Shown here: one piece after another, positions 40,821 through 53,819 of the stretch
How the letters are laid out: every line of letters starts with the position of its first letter
Position numbering within the stretch: the stretch's first letter is position 1
From: Callaeas wilsoni
Taxonomy: Eukaryota; Chordata; Aves; Passeriformes; Callaeidae
Reading direction: 5' to 3'
DNA length: 64,000 nucleotides
Assembly (NCBI GenBank): GCA_013398955.1
Contig: VWPU01001216.1
Location: forward strand, 186,001 to 250,000
Made by a program: the position numbers and the translations under genes
The notes under the pieces: model-generated
The model's input: only the letters and a program-made list of their open reading frames with translations
Database searches by the model: none
Told to the model about the DNA's origin: nothing

Positions 40821-41552
40821 TCATAGAATCATAGCAAGGTTTGTGTTGGGTGGGACCTCAAAGATCATCTAATTCCAAGCCCCTTGCCATGGGCAGGGAC
40901 ACCTTCCACCCAATTGCTTGGGTTCCCATCCAGTCTGGTCCTAAACACTTCCATGGATGGGGCATCCACAAATTTCTGGGCACTCATCACCCTTACAGTA
41001 AAGAATTAATTCCTAATGTGAATCTAAACCTATCCTCTGACTGTTTTAAGCCATTCTTCCTTGTCCTATCACTACATGCCCTTGTGAAAGTCCCTCTCCA
41101 CACTTCTTGAAGGCTCCCTTCTGGTACTGGAAGGTGCTTTAAGGTCTCTCTGGAGCCTTCTCTTGTCCAGGATGAACAATCCCAACTCTCTCAGCCTGTC
41201 TTTATAGGAGAGGTGCTCCATCCCTGTGAGTAGCTTCTTGGCTCTTCTCTGAACTCACTCCAGGAGATCCATGTTCTTCTGGGAGGTTGCCACAGCTGGA
41301 CACAGCACTCCAGGTGGGGTATCACGAGGGTAAAAGAGAGGGTGAAAATCAATTCTGTCACCCTGCTGGCCACACTGCTTTGGATGCAGCCCAGGACACG
41401 ACTGGCTTTCTGGGATGCTGGCACACCTTGCCAGCTCATGTCAAGTTTCTGGTAAACCAACACCCCCAAGTGTTTCTCCTCAGGGCTATCAATCCAGCCT
41501 CCACTCAAACCTGTATTTGTGCTTGGAATTGCCCCGAGCCAAGTGCAGGACA
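40821..41552 (-). mobile_element. CR1 LINE, 3' end with ORF2 C-terminus
   Basis: The 3' terminus is at 40821 (plus strand TCATAGAATCATAGCAAGG). On the minus strand, 41191-41553 is still largely open and reads the ORF2 C-terminal region: [16 protein letters not shown], then [18 protein letters not shown], then [15 protein letters not shown]. These match the CR1 motifs EKDLGVLVD-KL, GCI-SSVASR and RPHLEYCVQLW. The element is 5'-truncated near 41552. It lacks the reverse transcriptase core and endonuclease, so it cannot move by itself. Confidence 0.95.
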
Positions 41553-42937
41553 ATCATAAAAGAGTCTTTAGAATATCTTCGGGAATAACCATAATCCAGA
41601 AAAGAATCAATTGTTCTTTTTAAAAGGAGAAATTAATTAGTGGGTCCAGGCAATAGTATACTTTCAGTGATATTTCTGAAAGAAAAATATGATCACTTTA
41701 CTAAATTGAAAAAGAAAGGAAGTGAAATTCAACATGCTAAATGCAAAAATAGAAAACTGGAAGGTATCAGTTAAACCAGCATCCAGAAATGTACCTCCTT
41801 CCCCTAATTTAACCCATGACACAAAAAAAAAAACCCTTTCATAGCATCCAACTTGAAAAATGTACTTTTGTCTTTAATTCATTTAACTGAAAATAGTAGA
41901 TTTAAAAAATCTTGAGGATACAACCGTCATTTAGTCCAAGTAACTTTTCCTTTTGCTTCAGCTACCAACTGCTGTGGTTAGTTATTTCGTAAAAGTGTTT
42001 TGATTTGTGTCTCCATATACATTTTATTTCAAAAATTGAATGAAGTTCTGCTTTGAATATCAGATTTGCATTTCTCTGTAGTTCTCCTTATTCATATTAC
42101 TTTTTATCTTTGAAGTTGTAAGCAGATTAGTGAATAGACTGGTTTGCTATCTGTGCTGTAATCTATGTGGGACTCAAAAAGAGGAAACAAAACTTGGTGG
42201 CATTGTCTGCTCACTCCTCTTATCTCAGCAACCTTATGAGGTGGCGTATGAATACCTTGCTATCTTGATATTTTGCCTGTTGTGGAGAAAGGCATTTCTC
42301 CTAGAAACGTGTACTGCTTTCTGGTGATTACTTAGCAGCAGTTGTCTACTGTACTGACCCATATGTAGGACCTAAAACATATCAAGTAACTGTGGTGTCT
42401 TACAGATTCACAGGAACAACTGTGTGTGAAGCAGGAACGAAGAGGAAGAGAATAAAGGTATAAGTGGAGGAAAATAGAGAGAAAGAGGTTAGCTGTTAAA
42501 TGGTAACATTTGGGTGATATTTAAAAAGAGATTTATCATAGCAAAAGATCTAACTTTTGGAGGCAGAAAAGAAGTGGCCAACAGACATATATGACTAAGT
42601 GACCATTGTAAAATTTTCTGTAAAATGCTATAAAAAATTTCCACATTGTTGTGACCATTAGGAAATTCCTATGCATATTGCATATACTGTGGTTTTTACA
42701 GGTCTGTACCTTGGAATGTCAATGAGCCAATTCTTGTCTCTGATTTTAATTCTTTAGAGAAACTAAACCAGACCTTGTAAAGAAATAGCATGACTTCTGG
42801 AATGGAAAAAGTGTTTTCCATCTCAAGGCAGATACATCCTTTCTCTAGAACAGTGTATGTTTCCATAGACTTTTTCAGAATATTAAAACCTAACATTTCA
42901 GAAGCTTATGAATAAAATCCAGCATATAGTGTATAAT

Positions 42938-42963
42938 CTAGTGTTACACCCTAGTGTTACACC
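42938..42963. repeat. perfect 13-bp tandem duplication
   Basis: CTAGTGTTACACC occurs twice in direct succession. Confidence 0.9.
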
Positions 42964-43299
42964 TCAGGTGATACCATTCTGAAAAAAAAAAAAATTTTGA
43001 ATGATCTGGAATATAAATTCACTTCTTTTATATAGCCATAGTTATATAGATAGATACAGGTATATTTCATTAGCAGAAGTTCTAGGACCCCAAGAGAAGG
43101 AACATTGCATTTTTATTACACTAAACCAATTTGACCATGCTATTTTCTTTGCTATCATTGAAATTTCAAATTATATTAGTATGAGTGCACTGCATAGGAT
43201 CTGGTTTGGCTTCCACTGAACTCAATGGCAAAATTCCCGTTAATTTAAATGGCAGCAAGAATGATCTCCAAATGTTCCTCCTATTAAACTGTTCACAAG

Positions 43300-43520
43300 C
43301 TGTGCCTTCTTCATGTTAATCGGCAATGAATTTTGTTTGTCAGTACAGCTGATAATTTTGCATTAAAATAATAATAAAGAGATGTGATGACAGCCTGCTA
43401 TTTTTTGTCCTTCAGTCAAACACTTGATGTGACGGACTATGTGATTTCTTCATTTAATAAACCACCAGCTGAAGATGCAAACACTGTAACTGACACAAAT
43501 CAGAAATGTTGACAAAAAAA
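43300..43520. promoter_or_regulatory. candidate conserved non-coding element
   Basis: Repeat-free AT-rich block with TTAATCGGCAATG, GCATTAAAATAATAATAA and GATGTGATGACAG-type motifs. Inference only. Confidence 0.18.
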
Positions 43521-44019
43521 CTTTAATATAATTTAAGAAATGTTTTTAGTGAAAAGAAAATTTGTCCACTTATTTACTTTTCCAGAAAAATAGATTTTAG
43601 AGTTCTCTGTGTTTATATTTACCCCTAGACCTTTGAGAAAAGGAAATAGAAGAAGGAGAAACAATGCATTCAGTTGTTGTTATTTTGGCTACCACACGTG
43701 CTTTATAAATAAGTAAAAAAATTCAAATTAGTAGAATGGCAGCAGGCTTCCTGCAATATGGATTAATCAAAAAATAAAAGGCAGCATTCTACTTTTCTCC
43801 CTAACTCTCATGTATACAAAAGATCTTTTTACTTCTACAGTGCATGAATTCTATTAAGTCCAAATTACTGGCTTCTCACATGCATGACTGTAACCTAAGG
43901 AGCCCTTTGCATATTTGGGCAGGGAAAAGAGCAAATCTTCCTTATCTTCCTTTTTGTTCATGGTGAACACTGCCTAAGGCTTTTTCCTCCTCTTTTGACC
44001 TCATTACTAACCTTGTTGC

Positions 44020-44230
44020 TTTTGAGGAAACTTAACAAGCTGTATTAATTTCCATTAACCAACTGTTCAGAAAGAAATGGCAAGGAAAATGTAATATTAA
44101 CATGACATGACAGAAAAATTGTTAAAATGGCTGTAGTGGCAATTAATGCCTGTTTTTCAGATGGCCAACAATTAAAATTCATTGTTACTTTATTTCATTT
44201 TTTCTCACCATAAAACTCTGGTTGCTTGAT
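44020..44230. promoter_or_regulatory. candidate conserved non-coding element
   Basis: Contains a near-palindromic GGCAATTAATGCC at 44138-44150, a TAATATTAACATGACATGACAG stretch and ACAATTAAAATTCATTG. These are homeodomain- and TALE-like sites without any coding frame. Inference only. Confidence 0.2.
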
Positions 44231-45339
44231 ATATTACTAACTACACGATGCTCTTCATTACTGACTGTAATGTCATCACTTAAAGTAAAACTTTCCCTGT
44301 TGCTGCAGAAAGTAGGCTAAGAACCTGTGTTACACATTAAAAAAACCTTTGAAAGCAGTCGTTTAGTTTAAAATAATCCCTGGAAGCATCTCTCTGTGTG
44401 CCATTTACCACTAGAGCCAATGCAGAGTTTTAGACACCATGGAATTTGATGCATCAGGAAGACAAGAAATCACTATGTTTTTGCAAAAGAGTGATTCACT
44501 GGTATAGAATCATAGAATCATTTAGGTTGGAAAAGAACTTTAAGGTCATCAAGGTTGACCATTAATCCAGCATTGCCAAGTCCACCACTAAATTGGACCC
44601 CTAAATGCCACATCAACATCTCTTTTAAATACCTGTAGGGATGGTTATTCCACCAGTACCCTGGGAAGACTGTTTCAAAAATTGACAACCCTTTCTATGA
44701 GGAAAGTTCTCCTAATATCCAGTTTAAACCTCTCCTGGTACAACATGACACCATGTCCCCTCATCATCTTACTTATTACTTGCGAGATGAGACTGATCCC
44801 TACCTCACTTCAATCTCCTTTTGGGTGCTTGTAGAGAGATATGTTCACCCTCAGCCTCCTTTTCTCCAGTGCCAGCTCCTCAGCTGCTCCTCATCAGACT
44901 TGTGCTCCAAACCATTCACCGGCTCCGCTGCCCTGTTCTGGACACACTCCAGCTGCTCAGTGTCTTCTTTGTAGTGAGGGGCCCAAAACTGGACACAGCA
45001 CTCAAGGTGTGGCCTCACCAGTGCCGAGTACAGGGGGATGATCATTGTCCAAGTACTGTTGGCCACACTTGCTGCTACAGGCCAGGATGTCTTTGGCCGT
45101 CTTGGCCGCCTGGGCACGCCCTGGCTCACATTCAGCGACTGTGAACCAGCACTCCTAGGTCCTTTTCCACTGGGCAGCTTTCCAGCCACTCTTTCCCCAG
45201 CCTGCAGCACTGCATGGGGTTGTTGTGAACCAGAGGCACTATCTAGCACTTGGTCTTGTAGAACCTCACACAATTGGCCTCGACCCATCAACTCAGCTAT
45301 TCCAGATCCCTCTGTAGGGTCTTTCTACCCTCCAGCAGT

Positions 45340-45753
45340 TTAACACTCACCCAACTTGATGCGATCTGCAGACTCTGAGAGAGTGCATTCGATCCCCTCA
45401 TCCAGACTGTTGATAAAGATATCAAACAGAACTGTACCCAGTACTAAGTCCCAGGGATCACCACTCATGACCAGCTGCCAGCTGGATATGACTCCATTCA
45501 CCACCACCCTCTGGGCCCAGCCTCTCAGCAAGTTTTTACTCATTGAACAGTGCACTGTCCAAGCCGTGAGCAGCCAGTTTCTTCCAGAGAATGCTGTGGG
45601 AAATGGTGCCAAAGGCTTTACTGAAGCCAGGTAGGCAACATCCACAACCTTTCCCTCATCAAATAAGTGCGTCTCTCTGTCATAAAAGAATATCAGGCTG
45701 GTCAAGCAGCACTTGCCTTTCATAAATCTGCCTTTCTTGTAGATGGATGTCAC
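45340..45753 (-). pseudogene. decayed CR1 ORF2 reverse transcriptase fragment
   Basis: This 137-codon open frame is the best preserved part of the CR1 at 44503-46700. It starts at the IYKKG motif, then jumps directly to FMKGKCCL and runs through [13 protein letters not shown] and [16 protein letters not shown] to the mutated catalytic site SADRIKLG. The jump removes the NYRP, SLTS and SQHGF-type motifs that normally lie between. The protein could not polymerise DNA. It is a repeat relic, not a host gene. Confidence 0.9.
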
Positions 45754-46139
45754 ATTTGCTAACTTCCAGACCTCTCCTTCCCAGGAAACTAGGACTGCTG
45801 GTATATGATGGAAAGTGGCTCAGTGAACTCTTCCACAAGCTCTTCCACGAGCTCCGTCAGTACCTTTAGGTCAATCCCAGGGTGCATTGGTGGAGATGCA
45901 TCTCACCTGGGCTGTTGATCCTGACACCTTTTTCAGGGGGAGAAGCTCTAATTCCTACATGACCATTCTCAGGCACTTATATGGTTACTAACATGTTAAT
46001 AAACCTTGTGTCTTTTCTCCTGCATGTATCTCCACCCCCCACCTCCCCTGAAGTGGCAGACTAAATGACTTTGCTAGCCCACTATCCCTCAAACACTGGC
46101 ATGCTGTCCCCAGACTTTTCTCTAGCAACTGTTTTTATT

Positions 46140-46620
46140 CCTTTCTCCCTTCAAATCTACTTTAAAGCTTTTTCAGCGAGCCCTTGCAATTCCTGTGCAA
46201 AAATCCTTCTCCTCCTTTGAGACAGGTATGCCCTGTCTGTTGCCATCAGGCTCAGTATTGCGTAAACACATGATCAAAAACTTCTAAAATCTGCTGCTGA
46301 TACCAGGCTCGGAGCCAGGTATCGATCTGCTGACTCTTCCTGTTTCTTCCTTTATCATTCCCTGGAACTGGAAGGATAGAGGAGGACATTGTTGTGCTCC
46401 TGATCCTTTAACAAGTCATCCCAAGGCCCTAAGGTCTCTCAAATGCCCTCAGACTTATTGCAACTTCATTGCTGCCTACCTGAAAAATCAATAATGGATA
46501 ATAATCTGAGGCCCATATCAGGGTAGGAAGCCTTCTCTTCACGTCTTTAACCTGGTGTCTCTCTGGAGCAGATCTCTAAATCCTCACAGCTTTGGCTAAG
46601 GCCCTCAAGTCTCAAAAAAG
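46140..46620 (-). pseudogene. decayed CR1 ORF1 C-terminus, esterase-like domain
   Basis: The CR1 family encodes an ORF1 protein whose C-terminal part is an SGNH/GDSL-type esterase, thought to act in element particles or at membranes. Here the minus strand shows its signature in pieces. A segment ends VPGNDKGRNRKSQQIDTW. A tryptophan-rich LRAWYQQQ block follows, then a block corresponding to the catalytic Asp-His motif, and the frame closes shortly before 46160. The usual DGVHLSQR motif reads DRAYLSQR here, so the catalytic histidine is replaced by tyrosine. Frameshifts and stops interrupt it. The esterase N-terminal half and the zinc-finger part of ORF1 are absent or beyond recognition. The family assignment rests on my recall of CR1 ORF1. 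Confidence 0.7.
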
Positions 46621-49600
46621 AGGCCTACATAAAAAACATGGAACAAGAGTCTGTTCTGCACCAGCGACCTGGACAAGGCCAGAGGGAACTCAAATATGAA
46701 TGCTGAAGGTCATTCCTTTACTTGCCATAACAGATGTTTCTCAGAGAGATAAATGGCTACTGATGCCTGATACAGTATCTTAGAGGAATTATGCTGTACT
46801 GCTTTAAAAAGGGGCAGTATAGCAGAATTTTTTAATGTGTGATCAGGTCAATCACTTGTGGTTTTCTGTACAGTACTGGTGAAACATGCTTACTGAAAGC
46901 AAAAGTCATTATTATGAACCTATGTTCATAATAATTTGAAAGTAAATGTTACTAAGATTACCTGGCAAGGTTATTTGTCCCTGTCACATCTCATAACTGT
47001 ACTTTTTTAAAATATATATTTAGGTATTTTTGTGATAGCTTTTAATTATTGTTAAAATATAGGAAGACCACATTTGGAATACAAAAATTATGCATGTAGA
47101 CTTTTGGAGGAACATTCATAGCTGAACTGTGGCTTAGAGTGATGTCCTTTTAAAGAGATGTGTAGTACCACTTTTCAACATGACATTCTTCATTTTTCAG
47201 ACACCTATCCTTTTACAAAAGAGATTTCAGTACAAGTTTTTACTAGTAAGTAGAAAACTTTGCTATTTCCTGAAATGTTATCTATGTAAATTAGAAAAAA
47301 GAAACTTATGAAGGAAGACTTTTAAAACCTAGATCCTTAAAAGTCTTCATTAAGTTCTCTTTGGTTTTTAATAGGTTTTTTCATTCCATATATCTCGGCT
47401 CTCAGCTAGATGGTCCAGAAAACTGCATTTGCTTTTGTAGCAAAAAAATTACCCCAAAAGAGTATGTTTTAATAGAAAGCAGAATGACAGCCTCTGGTTT
47501 GCTCTTTGTTATAGACAGATTTATTGTCTTGACCTTTTCTGTTTTAAAGGATGGGGGAGAAATCTGCTCATTAAAATTACTTTTCTTTTTCTACTCACAT
47601 TTTCCTTAAGAGTGTTTTCAGAAAAGCCAGAAACATTGATAGCTGTTTGATAATACAGATAAGCACCAAAGAATATTCCTGATATGCTAGAACAAATGCT
47701 GCTATGTTGTATACATTGAATTAACAACTCTAGCCTGAAAACATATTGAAGTCTCTCCATGACATTAAACATCAAAGTGCCTAAATTGGTTGGTTTATGT
47801 AACTGGCTTGGATACCATCAAGAAGTAGAAATTGTGTCCCCTAAGCTAGGAATAGGGGTTTAATTTAGGTACCCTTTCTTTCTGTTGACCAGGTTAGGGA
47901 GCGTGAATACCTAAAGACAAACATTGTGAATAATCCACAAAGACCCCGTTGCAAACTTAACACTTGAGAAAAACAGATAAATTAGTTGTGTTAGTTGCAG
48001 AGTAAAATAATTCACTTTCTAGTCATTGATGGGACCTTTGCAAAGCTTTAAAAAAATTGTTCTGGCTTAGGCATTATGCTGATCTTCAACTGCAGTTACT
48101 AACATCTCCATACCTTTCCACTGAGGATATAGGTGTCACTCAGGAGTGATTTAATAACTTTGATGCAGATATAATGATTTGGAGTGGTAGGAAGGCCATG
48201 TATAAATAGCATCCATGAGTAACATGCTAACATTATTCACCTGTTGCATCCACTTTACTGTGTCTCAGTGCCGCAGAATCAATCACTTTGCCATGTGTAA
48301 AAAACAAAGCAGAAAACACTCGGACACACACACTGCTCTTCCAAATTCTCATGTGCTTAATTCATCTACACAGCAAAAGGTAACACATTAGGTACAATTG
48401 TTGAGTTGGAGTAGTGAAATGTGGTGAATGGCATCCCTGCCTTCTCTGCCAAGGGAGAGGGAAGACCCTCTCCTTATTACGTGCAGCAGCCCTAAGCAGG
48501 GCAAGAACAGCTGGATACATTCTTCTTCCTTCTGCTTCCTCTGCTTCCATTTTTGCAAAGGCTGTCGTGCTCCACCCTTCTTGTTAATTCGATTGCATTT
48601 TCCATAAATTTTGGTTATTTCAATATTGAATTAATATTCCTTGTACTCTGTTATGGCCTATAGTGGGTTCAGCCTGGTTCCTAGGGTTCTACTCCTTTGA
48701 TGACCATTAGTTGACCATTTGTGGTTTGTGTCCATTCCCTTGGGCTTCTACTACCACACCATGCTTGTCTTTTAAGGCTCTTGTTATCATTTTGTGCTTT
48801 AACTCCCAAAGGCACCTGCTATACTCCTGTGATTGCTCCATCAGGAAGTGACCCACAATAGGTATAATTCTATTGTATAAATACATTTTTGTATTTTTCT
48901 CTATCTCTGACACAAACAAGGAAATATATAATAGAGCTAACATTAGTTTTTGATGAAGAGAAAGTACCAAAAACAGCCTCCAAACATCAATGGATGCTTT
49001 TGCCTGACAATTTCCAAAATTCCTTGTGTTACTTATTTATAACCAGACTGTCATCAATCTTAAGAAATGTTATCGCACCATGAATAGGGCATTGCCTTTG
49101 ATTCTAACATAAAACCATTCTGATTTTCTACATTTAAAATTGGTAATAGACATCAATAATCCTTGGATATCTAGGATCGACAGTTACAGGCAGAGGTATA
49201 ACAGGCTTTATTGTTTACTTAAAAATGTGGCCGTGTTAGTGTAGTCATTATAATAACAACTAGTACTATATCAACTGTATATTTCATATTTATATTACAT
49301 TCAGAGAACTGCATTTTTTAGATATGGTGTATAAGATACCATATAGCCTTTAAAAATCTCCACGTTCTCACATTTTTTATATTCTTACTGCAAGTGTTGA
49401 TCAACTAACAAGCTCTTTTTAGGTGAAAGGAAGTTATTTTTGCAGGATATGGCAAAGCAACATTAGACACAGCTCTGCCTTCTTTGCTCTGATACAGTAT
49501 GTACTGGATTAGCTATACTCAGATTTTTAAATGATACTGCTGTCATGAATATGTTTTCAGTTTCCATCTTTAAAAAGGTCTGTTATATGAGACGTTACTG

Positions 49601-50418
49601 ACTCTGTACTTTCTGCTTCTTTGACAGATAAAGCATTCGTAAACATGGGATGTTTTAGCTTAAAACTTTATTGGTTTGATAAAAACTGGTGGCATATATT
49701 GGCAGGACAAGACTTGTGAAATTAGTCAAGCAAAATGTTAATTGTTGATAAAAAACCCAGTATGCTGTTTTATACCTTTCATTGTTCATTTGTTTAGCCA
49801 ATTGTGACTGGCTGTTATATTCTGAAAGTTTCCTTCTTTGTGGTACTATTGCATGGTTTTATTTTAGTAATTTCTTAATCCTCAGAAGAACAGTGCCACT
49901 TGGGTTTTACTTTGGTTTTCTGTGTTTTGAAAGCTGTTTGAGATACTATTTAAGATATTTAGTTCTAGTTGAATGACTATTACATGATCAGGAGACTTAG
50001 TTTTCTACTCTGACTAAGAAAAAGGTTCTCATCAACCAAAAACAAGCTCACTAGATATAAAGGGCTAAGATTTTGTTGTCTACTTGTTTTCATGGACCAT
50101 TTTCTTCAACAATGGCTTATAACTCATCAGTGGCTTGATATAAAATACGCTGGGCTTCAGAGGCTTTGATGGGGACAGGAAAATGTTTTACCATAAGGAA
50201 AAAAGTTATCATGTGGTGAAACTCTTAGGAAAATCTCTAAGAACAATTCAGCCTATTGGGTAATAAATACACTGTGCCAAAGCTAAAATATCTTAGTTTT
50301 GTTTTCTGCTGTAGTTTTTTTTAACAAGAGCTGAAATTTTTAGAATTATACAGTTTATTGTATTGGTAAATAAATACAGTGCCAAAGTGAAAATACCTAG
50401 GGTTTTATTTTCCATTTA

Positions 50419-50452
50419 TTTTTTTTGGGGGGGAAAGGATTTTTTTTTTGCA
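50419..50452. repeat. homopolymer-rich patch (T, G and T runs)
   Basis: Runs of T, then about eight G, then AAAGGA and a run of T, seen directly. It may be error-prone in assembly. Confidence 0.7.
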
Positions 50453-53400
50453 ATAATATGGTCCTCTGATTAATAAAATATTACAAAATATTTAGTTAGT
50501 AGTTATTATTTCTCCTCGTTGTTTAGCCTCACAGAAAGATTAAATTCCCACAAATGCATATTCCTATCAGATTAAAATATTAATACTCTAATACCATGGA
50601 AGAAAGTAAACTAAAACAAGCAAGCTACATAGAATATGTTTAGGTTTTATCTTTTATTTATTAAAAATTCCAGAAAATCAAACTGTTACCAGTAGTCACT
50701 TTCCTAGTATAGATACTCAACTGTTTTGTTTGCCTAATTCATCTTTCTGCAAAGTTTATCTAAGGAACATATTGGGAAGTTAAAATGGACCACTGTATGG
50801 TCAGCTTGTTTATAAGATGTGAAACTCCCACATCAGTTTAATTTTGTGCTTTTTCAGGCTTTCAAGATGATGGGGGTAGGGGAAAAAATAAAAAGAAAAA
50901 CTCAGAAAATATTTTCCAGGATATATAAACCAAACGGTGAAAAACCAAAAAAGAGTACCTTACACAAACACCTTGCGAGGTAGGATGAAAGAGCAGGGTA
51001 CAGCAAGAAAAACATTTTATTACTTTATAACTTCTGTGATCAAATGCATGTGAATGCAATAGTTCTACATCTTCAGCACAAATGAATGCCATACCCACAA
51101 TTCCAGTAACCTTTATCCTATTGAATTACTTCTCAAAGCTTCCACCTCTCTCTTTTTGTAGAGTCTTGTTGATTTTTTTTCCAAGAGAAAATAAACAGAA
51201 TTTGTCATGACCTTTCTTCATTCTTTGGCTTGCTTTTTCTTCTCCTCTTCCCCTTTTCATCATGTTCAGAGAAGTTTCTCCTTCTCTTTGCTTTTTTCGC
51301 CTCTTCACTTGTTTGAATTCCTGCATCATTCATCTCTCCTCCTTGAGCTGGTACCCATTTTACATTGAGTTTTTCATTACCTTAGCAGAGGTTGTAAGAG
51401 ATGAGGTTTACACTAGATAATGGAAACTACTAACTCGTTATTAATTCTTCTTGATTTCTCTAATGTTTTCCCTCTGTCTTACAAAGAGTAATGCTATTTG
51501 TGAGAGTGACTTTTCCCTACGCTACATCTGCACAAGACTGCTTAGAAAAAAGTTTAACTTCTCATAAAGCAAAAAGTTATTTTTTCAGTAAGAATAGTAG
51601 TCCTGATTCAATAAATCAAAGATTTATCTACCACTTGGAATCTGCTCTTACCTATAGATCCCTCAGGTGGGAAGCTATTTACCTACAGACGGTTAATAGG
51701 AAAAACGAGTGCAGGAGCATAGACGGACTTCAGGCTATGTGTAGTGGAGCAATGTGTGCAAATAGGATGTATTTCTTGCTGTCCTCTGCTGATATTTTAA
51801 GACTAATGCATCTCTTCTTCTACAAAAATACAATCCTTTTTAGAAATCTGATGAGCTTTTTCTACTGCAGTGTGTGATTCACATATAAACTGTGTTTTTC
51901 ATGTGGGCGTTTAAATCTGGATGTCTGCAAACAAAACCTCTCTGAGCCACAAGACACTTCTAAAAGCATATAAAAGACACTGCTGTAGTCTGAACATTTA
52001 ATTTCTTCTGAAGAGTTACTACTGCAACAGTTTATGAAGAAAACACCCATGCATATTTCCATTTAATGTGTAAAGAGAACACTGTCATAGAAAAGTATCA
52101 TGCTAGTTTTTGAGTGAAGAGCAAAGAGCATCCTAAGTGACCGTGATGTGTGGGTTAACTGACTTAACCAAGGGAAATACGGCTGTGGTAATTGGGTTCA
52201 CATGCTCTTAACCTGTCTAAAGTGCTCCCACTGTCAGACTGATGTTAGATTCATTCTCAGCTAAACCAGACAACACCACAGCTCTTTTTTCACTGTTTCA
52301 AGATCAAGCTGTGTTGAACAGAATGCCACATGAATAGTCTTTTCTACTCCACCATGTTTCAACACTGTAGATATCTGAAGATGGAGTGCTGAACATAGAT
52401 TTTAATCAAACCTCTCAGCTTAATTTATCAGTGTGACAGTTTCCACACAGTTTTGGAAAGGACTTTTTAAGGACTTTCAAGGACTTTTCTTCAATTGTGT
52501 TAAACTTATGATAAAGAAGACATAAATATATCCTAAAAAGTCTTGTCTTTAGCAAGAGCAGTTTCATTCAACAAATTGCTTTTCATTTCTGTGTTTTAAG
52601 AACAGGAAATTTTCTGATGGGTTTCACAGGTGTAAGAATGATTGTTCATCTTACAGAATGCTAGGCAACTACAAGTACTAACAGTAATTCAGACCACAGA
52701 ATTAATTATTTTATTCCAGAAATTTAGCAAAAATATTTCTATCTTTTCTACCTTTTCTATGAATTTTTATTGCCAGTAAGAGGACTACATAAGAAATAAA
52801 TCATAATAGATGAAATGATCACTGGAATAAAAACAGAATGCTTACAATACCATGGGAGGAAATGAAACCTGGCTTAAAAACGAATCTCTGAAAAAAAATC
52901 CAGGGTAAAAAAAAAGGCATTGTGGCTTCATTAAGGGTAGAATCTTCTTTCTTTTTTTCTCTCCCTTCTTTCTTGACATGAAAAATATGTGCTGGACTCA
53001 GCTATCATCCTATTTATTTATACATTTTAATTGTCTCCCTTATGTAGACATTTTGTTGCAGCTTGAGAGTGTGGTTATATTTGATCTCGTGTTATCCAGA
53101 GCTTCTCCATTTGCTTTAATCTTCACCATTGACTAAGTTTCTATAGGTAGCAAAACAAGACTGATGAATTTCTAGTACTGATTCTGTGACCTGGACCTGA
53201 GTGTTCATTTCCCCTTTCTTGCAAGTGTTGTCTGTAGTTCTTTCCTTGGTGAGTGGGAAAAACTCCCAGAAAATCAGTGGCTGGGAAGGGCTCACTGAGG
53301 GAGCTGCCGGCAAATGTTTGTAGGTATATGATCCTTTCCCGATTTCACATCTAATACAAGACAGTTAGCATAAGGACAGTAGTTTATGCGTAACTGAAGA

Positions 53401-53819
53401 ATCTGATCCAAATCAGACCCAAAATGTTTTTTGAGAGCAAAACTGTTGCATTAAAATTTTTACAAAGTACGCTTTTTTAAAAATAATTTTTTAAGCACAT
53501 CTTGCAACTAGGGAATCTATGTAGTGCTATATAGTGGCAACAAGGCTGATGCTGATTTCAAGAAGCTTTCAGTTTTCCCATTTTTTATCTCTAGCTACAT
53601 GAACTAATCTTTCTATAAGAAATCAATGCTGAAATGTTAAGAACCTCACATGCAGTGGTGCAGGATGCAAACTAGGGCAGAATGAGTAGAAAACATTTTG
53701 TTCTAGGGTTCATGAGACTGGCTTACCCCCTCTGGGTACAGATTATGTTTCAGGACATTTGAACAGCAGCATAAAAAAATCAGTTCCTTTTGTAGCTAAA
53801 TGAATTATGAATTAAATTT

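Larger units (their letters stand above)
41553..44502. other. unique non-coding sequence
   Basis: AT-rich with no recognised gene. It holds a 13-bp tandem duplication and two candidate conserved blocks listed separately. Confidence 0.5.
44503..46700 (-). mobile_element. CR1 LINE, internally deleted, retaining ORF1 end and ORF2
   Basis: The 3' end is at 44503 with two units of the CR1 terminal octamer (minus strand TGATTCTATGATTCTAT). ORF2 remnants follow: 44851-45291 reads [20 protein letters not shown], and 45340-45753 reads [20 protein letters not shown] through LDEGIECTL to SADRIKLG. The catalytic FADD-type motif is therefore SADR here, and activity is lost. Reverse transcriptase motifs expected between IYKKG and FMKGK are missing, and so are nearly all of the endonuclease and the first part of the reverse transcriptase. 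The ORF1-ORF2 spacer (about 45890-46140) and the ORF1 C-terminus (46140-46700) are present. The upper end is approximate. It is one of the longest CR1 copies in the window. Confidence 0.93.

Noticed and set aside
44851..45291. 146-codon minus-strand frame as a host gene
   Set aside because: It is the CR1 ORF2 C-terminal region ([13 protein letters not shown] motif) and belongs to the repeat.
48707..48970. 87-codon minus-strand frame as a retroviral or exon relic
   Set aside because: The text looks protein-like in part, but there are no matching motifs, splice sites or repeat ends.
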